The notes below the pieces were generated by a model that saw nothing but the letters and a program-made list of their open reading frames with translations, made no database searches and was not told the DNA's origin. From Fidelibacterota bacterium (lineage in GTDB: Bacteria > Fidelibacterota > UBA8477 > JABMPR01), in the NCBI GenBank assembly GCA_024278595.1, contig JAJRSW010000048.1, forward strand, positions 1-62,500: a DNA stretch of 62,500 nucleotides, in the 5' to 3' direction. Shown in pieces: positions 35,757 through 45,359 of the stretch; the first letter of the stretch is position 1, and each line of letters starts with the position of its first letter. A program made the translations under genes and the position numbers.

Positions 35757-38700
35757 ATGACAATGAATTTAGTGCCTTCGATCCTGAAAATAATGCTTAT
35801 CACAATCTTGATAAGCCCGGTAATTGCCAAATATCCAAACCCCAATACCCTTAACCGACAACCCTCCACCGTGGAGTATGAACGCTTTGAAGGCAACAAT
35901 ATTGCCAATTGGTTTTCCAATGATGGTCAACTGGTAAGTATTTTGGCCACTGGAAATAGGGCTTGTGAATGGCCAGCCGGCACAGGTAAATCAGCTGCTT
36001 ATCATGCAGGCATCTGGGTGGTTGGCCAGGTTGATGGAGAATTACGCAGTGCTGCAGCAGAGTATGTCAGGGATTGGTCTCCGGGTACGATACCCTATGA
36101 CAGACAATCCCAGGTTCCTCTAAGTGATACACCAGTTAATACGACCCTGGACCAGATCTATCAGATTCGAGCGGGAGATTCATCCGACCCCTCCTCCGCC
36201 CACTATAACCGTGAATACGCTACCTGGCCGGCCTCACAAGGTGCTCCGGCCCATGATGGGGAGTATTACACTGATCAAAATGGCAATGAGGTGTGGGATA
36301 ACAACGAGACTTATACAGATTTTAATCAAAACGGACGCTATGATGCTCCCGATGATGTCCTCATCACCGGTGAGGATCCACCCCTGTTCAGCGGTGATGA
36401 CATGGCCTGGTATGTGATGAATGACTGGGATACCACAGCCCATCAAACCAATTGGAATACGACACCATTGGGACTTGAAGCCCAGGTTCTGATCAAGACG
36501 ATCACGGACGACCCCATCTATGAAAACGTCCAATTCCATACCGTCAAATTAATCAATAAGAGTGGTGGGCTCATTGATAGTGCATTTTATGCTGCCTTCA
36601 TCGACCCCGATATTGGAGATGCACAAGATGATGCTACCGGTTGTGACCCAACACTATCATTGGGTTATGCTTATAATAATCATCCACATGACAGTGTTTA
36701 CGACTTAAGACCGCCAGCGGTTGGATACGTCTTACTTCAAGGACCCCTAGTTGAGTCCATCACAGATACAACCTGGTTCGGTGACCAAAGTTATCCAGGG
36801 CACACCACCCTGGACATGACAGCTTTTGTCTTTTTCTCCGGAAGTTGGCTTCTTCACGGTTTTCCCCAGGATGTACAGGAGGGCTATTTTAGGATGCAGG
36901 GACTTAGTAATGATGGTGATATATATTACGACCCCTGGGGTGTTACGACTCAATTCTTGGTATCAGGTGATCCAGTGAATCATACAGGTTGGACTGATAT
37001 TGATCACCACGTTGCTGGCGATAGATATTTTTTGACCAGCTCAGGTCCCTTTGATATGGAACCTTGGGATGATCTAAACAATAATGGTCAAGCTGACTTT
37101 GGTGAGCCCGGGGTTCAGATCATCTATTCTGCCTTGATTATTGTGGATGGCGCAGACCATCTGGATGCCATCACCAATCTGAGATATGTGACACGATTTA
37201 CTCAAAATGCCTTCGATAAAAACTTCCAGACCTTTACCCTGGAACCACCTGAATTATCGGTCAGTGCTCATGATCAAGAGATCATCCTTAATTGGTATGC
37301 CGAGGCTGAGACATATGAAACCATATCTCTGGGTGATTATGAATTTGAAGGCTATAACCTCTATCAGGGTGAGTCGGCAGCAGGTCCCTGGACCCGTCTG
37401 GAAACCTTTGATGTGGGAAATGATGTGGGTCTCATCATCGATCAGAGCTATGATGATCAGGGATATCTTCAAGAGGGCGTTGTGCAGCACGGTTCAGACT
37501 CAGGTCTTGAATATCTCACTGCTATTCGTGAAGATGCCCTGCAGGGAGGGATGCCCCTTATCAATAATAAACTATACCATTATGCTCTGAGTGCTTATGC
37601 CTATGCCGGATCAGCGGTGCCTAAAAGCATTGAAAGTGAGAAACAGATCGTCAGTGTCCGCCCCCATGTGAACTGGGATGGGTCTGTACCGCGTGATACG
37701 CTTAGTATCATACGACCTGAATGGGGTGAAGTATCCATCACAATTGATGTCCGCGATCCTGAGAAGCTAACCGGTCTGGACTATGAAATCGGCTTTGACT
37801 ATGATTCCACCACAGCCCTGGGGCGCTGGAATTTGCTGCGATCATCCCCGACCCAGATTGATACCCTCCTGCAATCCGATTGGTTTGATCAGCACGTAAA
37901 TAGACACCGACACGATGACACGGAACGTTACTATCTCGATGGATTTGAGCTCAGCCTTGTCGATATATCATTTGCACCTCCGCGCTTGAATCATAGCTGG
38001 GAGCAAACCGTGAACCTGATACCTGATACCAACTGGATTGACAGCTATCCCGCCTTATCACCTGGTGGGGTGGATAGTTTGTTGATCATGGATGGTGATA
38101 CTGTTTCACTGGCGGATTTGTTTGGATTCCCACCCTGGAATAATCTCCCGGAATATGGCATTCACGAGGAGGGTGATCAAACCTGGTTTGATATTCCCCG
38201 CGAGGCATTACACAGCGTTAATATACAGGGGTTTTCGAGTAATTTCGGAGCACTTGGGGGAGATATGGTAGCTGATATCCCCTGGATTGGTGGTGGTTCA
38301 GACAATGTGGAGTTTCTCCAGGCTGACCTAGAGATCCGTTTTACCGAAGAGGGCCAAAAAGCCTCCAAATATCTACGCACAAATAGTCTTGTAACCAGTG
38401 ACAGTTTGCTTCAGATACCTTTTGAGGTATGGGACCTGGAACGGGACATTCAACTATGTCTGGGCATCGCGGACAACAACCTAACGGGTGGCATCCAGGA
38501 TACCAGCTTAGATAATTGGGAGAACACCCTGGATCGGGACTGGGTCATAATCTTTGATCGGGATTATGAGATTTTTGGAGACTCAGTGGATTCTGTCCTG
38601 AATAACCCCTACTCAGGCTGGGCTTGGCAATTCCACGATGAATCGAAATTCTCAATCGGGGATGTAATCCACTTAAGTTTCCTGAATCCTGTGGTCGCTG

Positions 38701-39059
38701 GTGGTGATGTATACCAATGGTCTACGAATATAGTTGGTGTCGGCTATGCTGAGGATGCCCTGGAACAGATCCAGGTTTTTCCCAATCCATTTTTTGGATA
38801 TCATAAGGATCAGACCAGCACCTCAAACCCGTTTATCACCTTCAGTAATCTACCCAACGCTGAATGCACACTGCGCATCTACAGTCTGGCAGGTCAACTT
38901 ATCAGACGGTTTGATCATACCGTGGGGACCTATGAGACCTGGGACCTGACCAACACCTACGGCTCAGCCGTGGCCAGTGGGATTTATATTGTCCATATTG
39001 AGGTCGAGGAGGTGGGGAATAAGATTTTGAAGCTGGCTGTTTTTCAGCCGGAGAGATGA
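35757..39059 (+). CDS. very large secreted T9SS cargo, family A copy 2
   Basis: This 1100-residue paralog of the 28763 gene has a signal peptide (IMLITILISPVIA), the family-A N-terminal block (QPSTVEYERFEGNNIANW), calcium-loop-like segments (TDQNGNEVWDNNETYTD, DFNQNGRYDAPDD), a fibronectin-III-like domain (IILNWYAEAETYETISL) and a sorting domain (VFPNPFFGYH, LRIYSLAGQLIRRF). The segment at about residues 760-830 (LIPDTNWIDSYPALSPGG) departs from copies 1 and 3, which resemble each other there. It is a monocistron between the operon 1 terminator and copy 3. The exact role is unknown; a surface adhesin or binding role is likely from the domain content. Confidence 0.78.
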   Translation: MTMNLVPSILKIMLITILISPVIAKYPNPNTLNRQPSTVEYERFEGNNIANWFSNDGQLVSILATGNRACEWPAGTGKSAAYHAGIWVVGQVDGELRSAAAEYVRDWSPGTIPYDRQSQVPLSDTPVNTTLDQIYQIRAGDSSDPSSAHYNREYATWPASQGAPAHDGEYYTDQNGNEVWDNNETYTDFNQNGRYDAPDDVLITGEDPPLFSGDDMAWYVMNDWDTTAHQTNWNTTPLGLEAQVLIKTITDDPIYENVQFHTVKLINKSGGLIDSAFYAAFIDPDIGDAQDDATGCDPTLSLGYAYNNHPHDSVYDLRPPAVGYVLLQGPLVESITDTTWFGDQSYPGHTTLDMTAFVFFSGSWLLHGFPQDVQEGYFRMQGLSNDGDIYYDPWGVTTQFLVSGDPVNHTGWTDIDHHVAGDRYFLTSSGPFDMEPWDDLNNNGQADFGEPGVQIIYSALIIVDGADHLDAITNLRYVTRFTQNAFDKNFQTFTLEPPELSVSAHDQEIILNWYAEAETYETISLGDYEFEGYNLYQGESAAGPWTRLETFDVGNDVGLIIDQSYDDQGYLQEGVVQHGSDSGLEYLTAIREDALQGGMPLINNKLYHYALSAYAYAGSAVPKSIESEKQIVSVRPHVNWDGSVPRDTLSIIRPEWGEVSITIDVRDPEKLTGLDYEIGFDYDSTTALGRWNLLRSSPTQIDTLLQSDWFDQHVNRHRHDDTERYYLDGFELSLVDISFAPPRLNHSWEQTVNLIPDTNWIDSYPALSPGGVDSLLIMDGDTVSLADLFGFPPWNNLPEYGIHEEGDQTWFDIPREALHSVNIQGFSSNFGALGGDMVADIPWIGGGSDNVEFLQADLEIRFTEEGQKASKYLRTNSLVTSDSLLQIPFEVWDLERDIQLCLGIADNNLTGGIQDTSLDNWENTLDRDWVIIFDRDYEIFGDSVDSVLNNPYSGWAWQFHDESKFSIGDVIHLSFLNPVVAGGDVYQWSTNIVGVGYAEDALEQIQVFPNPFFGYHKDQTSTSNPFITFSNLPNAECTLRIYSLAGQLIRRFDHTVGTYETWDLTNTYGSAVASGIYIVHIEVEEVGNKILKLAVFQPER

Positions 39060-39258
39060 ATTGTTAATTGTGAATGATAAATTGCGAATGATTACCTCAT
39101 TTAATGTCTTTGCGAAGAGTGTGACGACGCGGCAATCTCCTTGATCAGGGGTGAGCATATAATGATAAATGATAAATGGTGCATGAACGAGTGAAACGTG
39201 ACGAGTGGCAGGTGACCAGTACCCTTATTAACGGTTATCTCCTCTCTAGGACAATGTT
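39060..39258. repeat. gap with filler repeats and a GCGACGCGGCAATC-type element
   Basis: Bases 39058-39095 are low-complexity filler (AATTGTTAATTGTGAATGAT...). Bases 39106-39140 contain TTTGCGAAGAG, then GACGACGCGGCAATCTCC, a version of the dispersed TTGCGAGGAGC...GCGACGCGGCAATC intergenic repeat. Bases ~39184-39220 are GTGACGAGTGGCAGGTGAC-like filler. No gene was seen. Confidence 0.6.
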
Positions 39259-42200
39259 ATGAAAACAAATTGGATGATCCTTCTTTTGGTGACAATCACC
39301 GGCCTAGGTCTAGCCCGTGACCAAAATCCGAGTGGACTGCAGAGACAACCCTCAACTACTGAGTTTGTGCTTTTTGAAGGCAACAATATTAGGAACTGGA
39401 TCGGTAACCAGGGACACCTGGTGAGTCATATCCCGACTGGGAATGCCGGTTGTGAATGGCCCACCGGCTCGGGTAATACAGCGATCTTTGCCTCCGGTGT
39501 CTGGGTCATCGGGCAGGTTGATGGCGAATTACGTAGTGCAGTAGCCGAGTTTACTTCTGAATGGTCCCCAGGCACGATCCCCTATGATACCGAGACCAAA
39601 CTTCCCCTCAGTGACGTACCGTCCAATTCCTCCGATCACCAAATTTACCTGATCCAAGAAGGTGACTCATCTGATCCCGTTTCAGAATATTATAACCGTG
39701 AATACGCCACCTGGCCAGCCAGCGATGGCGCTCCTGCTCATGACGGAGAATATTTCACTGATCTGAATGGGAATGATCACTGGGATAGTGGTGAAGTGTA
39801 TGAAGATTTTGATCTCGATGGCTTGTATGATCCTCCGAATGGAGCCTATATCACTGGTGAAGATCCGCCTGAATATTCTGGTGTGATCCAAGCCTGGTAT
39901 GTCATGAATGATTGGGATGCTAGTAGACATTCCCACCTTTGGAATACCCCTCCATTAGGTATTGAAGCCCAAGTTCTGATCTATACTAGAGATGATGATC
40001 CGATCTATGAGAACGTCCAGTTTCATGTTGTTACCCTGGTTAACAAAGGCGGCGCTACAATAGACTCCGCCTATTATGGACACTGGTCTGATGTGGATCT
40101 GGGGGATGCATCTGACGACCAGGGAGGTTGTGACTCAACATTATCCCTGGGATATATTTATAATGGCACACCCTATGATCAGCGCTATGGAATTGTGCCT
40201 CCAGCTGTTGGATACGATTTTCTCCAGGGTCCCATGGTGGACTCTCCTGGTGATACGGTCTGGCATAATGGATCCACCTATCTGAATCAGCGCACAATAG
40301 AGCTGACAGCCCATATCCTGATTTTAAAGTCCTCGCTTGATTATGGGGATCCAGAAGACGTCATTCCCGCCTATTATTTTATGCAAGGCTTGCAGGATGA
40401 TGGCGATGTGATCATAGATCCATGGGGACACATCACAACCTTCCATGTTGCTGGTGACCCTGTGAGTGGATCGGGGTGGACAGCATCAATAAACTATTAC
40501 CCGAGTGATAAACGAAATCTGATGAGTACGGGACCTTTTGACATGCCGCCTTGGGATGACCTGAATAATAATGGGAAAGCTGATTTCGGTGAACCAGGTG
40601 TTCAAGTTCTTCATTCAGCCCAAATTATCGTATCCGGAGCTAACAATCTGGATGCTATTACCAGCCTGAAATATGCCAGCCGATTTACCCAGTATGGGTT
40701 TGACCATAAATACGAAGAATATGCACTGGCTGCTCCTATCCTTTCAACAAGTTCAAATGACCTGGAGATAATCCTCAACTGGTACGATGGTGCTGAGGAA
40801 TATGAATCCCTTCAAACAAGTGATTATGAATTTGAGGGCTACAATCTGTACCAGGGAGCTACTGACCAAGGTCCCTGGACCCGCCTTAATACCTTTGATA
40901 AGGAAAATGGCATCGGTATTATTTTGGACCAACAGTTTGATGATAATGGTCTCCTGCTAACCGGTCCGGTTCAATTCGGTTCAGATACAGGACTTGAACA
41001 TCTCGTATCAATTCAGACCGATGCCCTCAACGGTGATGTCCCTCTGGTCAATAACAAAAGCTATCACTTTGCTTTGAGTGCCTATATTTATGGTCCAGAA
41101 GCCATACCGAAGACGCTGGAATCTGAGAAGACCACGGTCAGTATCCGCCCTCATTTAAAGTGGGACAGTGCTACCACCCGGGACACCCTTAGCGTGAGTG
41201 GCCCCGAATTTGGAGAGGTCAGTGTGATCGTAGACGTCCGTGATCCAGATCAGTTGACAGGGTTGGATTATGAAATTGGTTTCGACTATGATTCTACTAG
41301 AGCTGAAGGTCGTTGGCACCTGATTCGGGCGGTCAATTCGGATCAAGATACAGTTCGAGTTGGAGATTGGTTCTCAGAAAGCTCTCAGCAGGTGGACCCC
41401 TTTTACATCGATGGCTTTGACCTGAGAATAGCTGATGTCTCATTCGAAAAAGTACGTTTCAACTCGAGCTGGCAACAGACGGTAAATACCGAAGGAACGC
41501 GGACTGAGACTCTTGAATTATTAGCTGTTTCCCCGGGAGGAGTCGATTCACTAGCCTGGGATACCATGGATCAATCAAGTCTGGTTCATCTCGATACCCT
41601 TTACGGTCGGGGCTACTATTGGGATTACTTTGAGATCGAAGAACGCGACTCAGAGACCTGGTTCATCCTCTACAAATGGGTCAGCCACGACGTTCGGATC
41701 CAATCCTTTGCTTCAAACTTTGGAGCTGTTGATGGAGATCGGATTGCTGATATACAAGGCATCGGAGGAGGCTCAAATAATCTTGAGTTCCTGCAGGCAG
41801 ACCTGGAAATTCGCTTTACAGAGCAGGGTCAGAATGTATCGATCTACAAATTGGCAAACCAACTTGCCCCAACCGCCAGCTTAGTGAAGGTACCATTTGA
41901 GATCTGGGATGTTGAACACGATATACAGCTCTGTGTTGGTATATATGACAGAAATATTTCTGGAGGTATCCAGGATACCAGTCTTGATAACTGGGAAAAC
42001 ACGCTTGATCTGGATTGGGTGATCGTATTTGACCGAGACTATAAAATCCATGGAGCGACCCTGGACTCGCTCCGGAATAACCCATATTCAGGTTGGTGCT
42101 GGCAGTTTAATGATCAATCCCTATTTTCAATTGGTGATGTAGTACATTTGAGTTTCTTGAACCCCGTAGTGGCCGGTGAAGATGTCTATCAGTGGACCAC

Positions 42201-42534
42201 TGATATCGCAGGAGAGGCCTATTCTGAAGCTGCCCTGGAACAGATCCAGGTTTTCCCTAATCCCTTCTTTGGCTACCACGCCGAACAAACCAGTTCCGCT
42301 GATCCCTACGTAACCTTCAGCAACCTGCCCAACGGGGAGTGCACACTGCGCATCTTCAGTCTGGCGGGTCAACTGGTCCGCCGCTTTGATCATCAGTCAG
42401 GAACATACGAGACCTGGGACTTGACTAATACCTATGGCTCAGCCATGGCCAGTGGGATCTATATTGTCCATGTTGAAGTACCTGGAGTGGGGAATAAGAT
42501 TTTGAAGTTAGCTGTGTTTCAGCCGGAGAGATGA
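39259..42534 (+). CDS. very large secreted T9SS cargo, family A copy 3
   Basis: This 1091-residue paralog has a signal peptide (WMILLLVTITGLGLA), the N-terminal block IRNWIGNQGHLVSHIPTGNAG (closer to copy 1 than to copy 2 here), calcium-loop-like DLNGNDHWDSGEVYEDFDLDG, a fibronectin-III-like domain (IILNWYDGAEEYESL), a middle part ISPGG-type block (LELLAVSPGGVDSLAW, shared with copy 1), and a sorting domain almost identical to copy 2 (VFPNPFFGYHAEQ). It thus looks like a mosaic of copies 1 and 2. It has the same orientation as its neighbours and is separated from copy 2 by 199 bases and from family B copy 2 by 212. Confidence 0.78.
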   Translation: MKTNWMILLLVTITGLGLARDQNPSGLQRQPSTTEFVLFEGNNIRNWIGNQGHLVSHIPTGNAGCEWPTGSGNTAIFASGVWVIGQVDGELRSAVAEFTSEWSPGTIPYDTETKLPLSDVPSNSSDHQIYLIQEGDSSDPVSEYYNREYATWPASDGAPAHDGEYFTDLNGNDHWDSGEVYEDFDLDGLYDPPNGAYITGEDPPEYSGVIQAWYVMNDWDASRHSHLWNTPPLGIEAQVLIYTRDDDPIYENVQFHVVTLVNKGGATIDSAYYGHWSDVDLGDASDDQGGCDSTLSLGYIYNGTPYDQRYGIVPPAVGYDFLQGPMVDSPGDTVWHNGSTYLNQRTIELTAHILILKSSLDYGDPEDVIPAYYFMQGLQDDGDVIIDPWGHITTFHVAGDPVSGSGWTASINYYPSDKRNLMSTGPFDMPPWDDLNNNGKADFGEPGVQVLHSAQIIVSGANNLDAITSLKYASRFTQYGFDHKYEEYALAAPILSTSSNDLEIILNWYDGAEEYESLQTSDYEFEGYNLYQGATDQGPWTRLNTFDKENGIGIILDQQFDDNGLLLTGPVQFGSDTGLEHLVSIQTDALNGDVPLVNNKSYHFALSAYIYGPEAIPKTLESEKTTVSIRPHLKWDSATTRDTLSVSGPEFGEVSVIVDVRDPDQLTGLDYEIGFDYDSTRAEGRWHLIRAVNSDQDTVRVGDWFSESSQQVDPFYIDGFDLRIADVSFEKVRFNSSWQQTVNTEGTRTETLELLAVSPGGVDSLAWDTMDQSSLVHLDTLYGRGYYWDYFEIEERDSETWFILYKWVSHDVRIQSFASNFGAVDGDRIADIQGIGGGSNNLEFLQADLEIRFTEQGQNVSIYKLANQLAPTASLVKVPFEIWDVEHDIQLCVGIYDRNISGGIQDTSLDNWENTLDLDWVIVFDRDYKIHGATLDSLRNNPYSGWCWQFNDQSLFSIGDVVHLSFLNPVVAGEDVYQWTTDIAGEAYSEAALEQIQVFPNPFFGYHAEQTSSADPYVTFSNLPNGECTLRIFSLAGQLVRRFDHQSGTYETWDLTNTYGSAMASGIYIVHVEVPGVGNKILKLAVFQPER

Positions 42535-42746
42535 ATTGTGAATGGTAATTGGTGAAGTAACAAGTGACGAGTGACAGGTAACAGGTAACGAGTGACAACT
42601 GCTGAATAGCCGTATTTCACAAAACTCCTCCCCTTTCATAGGGGAGGTGTCCCGACAAGCCTGTCGGGACGGAGGGGTTGTTCAACAAAGTTAAAAGCTT
42701 CGAACTTTTAACTTTTAACTTTTAATTTATATCGGAGTCTGCTGAC
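42535..42746. repeat. gap with palindromic and 7-bp filler repeats
   Basis: Bases ~42551-42597 are GTGACGAGTGACAGGTAACA-type filler. Two perfect hairpins follow: CCTCCCCT / AGGGGAGG (42627-42647) and GTCCCGACA / TGTCGGGAC (42649-42670). Then comes GGAGGGGTT, a composite dispersed intergenic repeat. Bases 42700-42727 are AACTTTTA units. No gene was seen. Confidence 0.7.
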
Positions 42747-44936
42747 ATGAATACCATCAAATCACTACTTCTATTAGCAATTGTGATGTTATCCACCAGT
42801 CTACTCGCTGGGATCTATGATCGTACGGGTGAGATCATGCCCACCCATGGAGAATACTCAGCTCGACCCACTTCTGTTGGTGAAACTCGTGAATTTGAGG
42901 TGACTATGTCCTGGATGGATGGTCTTGACATCAACACCAACTTTGGTGGCTGGACCTATGATTACTTTTTGGAATATTATGTTCCAGCTGCTGATGGATA
43001 TGTAACATCCATCGATTTTCACTTTTCAGACCTGCCAGAGGTTACTGGAGGGGGGCTGTCAGTATGGATCTATGCTGCTAATTATCCTTGGGAAGAGATC
43101 GATGCCGAAGCAATTGCTGATGCAGCGAACGATGCCAATCTGGGATACTATGATGAAGCTACTGGTTTTGAGATAGTAGGGACAAATTGGATCCAGATGG
43201 GTGTTAATGATATTGAGGGTGCAGATCCAGATTATAACTATGATCCTCTGGGAGCCCAGGGCTGGCCCATCGTAGGTTCCGCTAGTATTGCTATTGAACC
43301 AAATGCTGATGATGAAGGGTGGGTTAATCTTGATTTGCTGAGCACAATGGAGAGCGATTTCTTCTTTCTACGGGGGGAAGCATTCATCGTAGTCGTTCGT
43401 CTGGAGGGCTTCCCTGATACAAGTGATGATGATTATCGCATGGGCTTCTATGCAGCGACCCTACACCATAATCCACAACCCTCTATGAAATTTTATGGCA
43501 CTATATCAAGTCCCAATGGCCGGACTGGCGTGGGTGACTGGGGTTGGTATATTCGTTCATACGTTTGGGATTGGAGCGTGAATGCTATTCTGACCAGTGA
43601 CCCCCCTCCCATGATTTTTGAGGTTACCCAACTGGGACCAACCCTGAGTTTTGAACCGCGTACCGTAACGGCTTTGATCACTGATGGAAATCCGGATGGA
43701 GGTCTGGAGGGTGTTGACAATGCGGTCTTGATGGTCTCCGTTGATGAGGGTGAATGGAGCGCTCATGCCATGGCATTAAATGACTCCCTCTACTACAGCG
43801 GTGAAATCCCTGGGGTTGAAGGAGGAGAGGTTAGCTACTACATCGTGGCTACTGATGTCATGGGCAATACAAGCGAGATGCCATATCCTTACGAATATTT
43901 GGTGTTCGTCCCCACTTCACAAACCCTAGTTGTCTTTAATGGCGGTGACATCTCCGGATATCCAGCCGACTATTATTTCGGTATCGGTGCATACGATACC
44001 TATGAAACTTATGACTTTAGTCATGATGTTTGGGGTGGCGAGATCATTGCTTCACTAGCCCAGGCTTACAACTCAATCTACGAGATTACAACCGGTGGCG
44101 CCATAATTGACAATAGAATAGTCATAGCCGGCTGGCTAGACCAGGGAGCCAGGAATTATTTTTTAGCAGGGGACGAATGGTTTGGAGCCATGACGGGGTG
44201 GACTGATCAAGCTTACTACCCTGGAGATTTTGAATATGATGTTCTGGGTATAACAGAGGTATTCAACGATATCAATGCGGACTATCAAGGAGCTGATGCG
44301 ATTGATGCGGTCGAAGGCAACAACCTCACAGGCGAACTTTACAGCATGCATCACAGTATAGGAGACACGCTGATGTATGACCCCATGAATGAAATTGGCG
44401 AGCCAAATTGGCTCGATGGATTCATACCTGTAAATCCGGCTGAGGTAAATATGACCACCATTGGTCGTGATCCTGATCTGGCCATTGGTCTCAATCGAAT
44501 TGTTGGGGATGACTATATCGTCTTTGCTGGTTTTGATCCCTTAAGTATCAACGCTTCACCCTATACCTGGTGGGGGTTCTCGGAATACTCGGTCCAGACT
44601 CAATCCCTCCATTGGTATGGCGGTGTGAACAAGCTTGATGATGGGGGCACCAGTTTACTTGGGTTCAATTTAAGCCCTGCCTATCCCAACCCCTTTAACC
44701 CGGTAACTAACATTGGCTATGTATTGGGTCATAATTCGCAGGTTTCCCTAAGCATCTACAATGTCCTCGGACAAAAGGTTATCACATTAATGGATAGCTA
44801 TCAGGTAGCCGGCAGCTATGAGCTTTCCTGGGCTGGAATTGACGCAGATGGAAACAGCTTAGAATCCGGTCTGTATTTTTACACCCTCCAGACAGAGGAC
44901 TATAGCTCCACGAAGAAGATATTGCTGTTGAAGTAG
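42747..44936 (+). CDS. secreted T9SS cargo, family B copy 2
   Basis: This 729-residue paralog of the 33328 gene is near-collinear through the signal peptide, the LEYYVPAADGYVTSIDFHFS block, the VVFNGGDISGYPADYYFGIG region and the C-terminal sorting domain (YPNPFNPVTNIGYVL, IYNVLGQKVITL, KILLLK). The paralogs diverge most in the middle Ig-like part. It has no terminator of the quality seen after copy 1. The array B1-A2-A3-B2 suggests duplication of an A-B pair. Confidence 0.78.
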   Translation: MNTIKSLLLLAIVMLSTSLLAGIYDRTGEIMPTHGEYSARPTSVGETREFEVTMSWMDGLDINTNFGGWTYDYFLEYYVPAADGYVTSIDFHFSDLPEVTGGGLSVWIYAANYPWEEIDAEAIADAANDANLGYYDEATGFEIVGTNWIQMGVNDIEGADPDYNYDPLGAQGWPIVGSASIAIEPNADDEGWVNLDLLSTMESDFFFLRGEAFIVVVRLEGFPDTSDDDYRMGFYAATLHHNPQPSMKFYGTISSPNGRTGVGDWGWYIRSYVWDWSVNAILTSDPPPMIFEVTQLGPTLSFEPRTVTALITDGNPDGGLEGVDNAVLMVSVDEGEWSAHAMALNDSLYYSGEIPGVEGGEVSYYIVATDVMGNTSEMPYPYEYLVFVPTSQTLVVFNGGDISGYPADYYFGIGAYDTYETYDFSHDVWGGEIIASLAQAYNSIYEITTGGAIIDNRIVIAGWLDQGARNYFLAGDEWFGAMTGWTDQAYYPGDFEYDVLGITEVFNDINADYQGADAIDAVEGNNLTGELYSMHHSIGDTLMYDPMNEIGEPNWLDGFIPVNPAEVNMTTIGRDPDLAIGLNRIVGDDYIVFAGFDPLSINASPYTWWGFSEYSVQTQSLHWYGGVNKLDDGGTSLLGFNLSPAYPNPFNPVTNIGYVLGHNSQVSLSIYNVLGQKVITLMDSYQVAGSYELSWAGIDADGNSLESGLYFYTLQTEDYSSTKKILLLK

Positions 44937-45216
44937 GGTGGTTGGAAATTAGAAAGGGGTTCTGAACCAACTTTCAAACATTTAACTTTGATGACCGCGC
45001 AAAAAGTATTTGGAAAAACACGGAATATGCTCTATGTATAATAAATACAATTACTTATAGTATATACACTTAAACCTATAAATAACAACATTCTGCGTCA
45101 TTAGGGCTGCTGAGCAGTTTCCTCTCCAGACTTTCATGAATATTTTCTCTGAGCCGCATTAACTGATTTTATTCATTACCGATTCAGTTAGTTTAGACGC
45201 TAATTAGGAGTCATGA

Positions 45217-45336
45217 TTGTCATTAACTGCAGCCATCGGGTACGCCATCGGCATAATTATTTTCGGGTTGATCATGCGCCGGAGACGTAAAAAAATGCTC
45301 AGTGACCTGAAGACAAAAGCTGGCCTTAAACGTTAA
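45217..45336 (+). CDS. 39-residue single-span membrane protein upstream of spmAB
   Basis: The frame starts at TTG 45217, with AGGAG (45206-45210) 6 bases ahead, and stops at TAA 45334-45336. It encodes a hydrophobic segment AIGYAIGIIIFGLIM followed by the positive stretch RRRRKK and a short basic tail, a classical topology of a small single-span protein with its C-terminus in the cytoplasm. It ends 23 bases before spmA. No family is recognised. It could be a translated leader, a subunit of SpmAB or a spurious frame. Confidence 0.5.
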   Translation: MSLTAAIGYAIGIIIFGLIMRRRRKKMLSDLKTKAGLKR

Positions 45337-45359
45337 ATGTCGGGAGAAGGAACCCCAAT

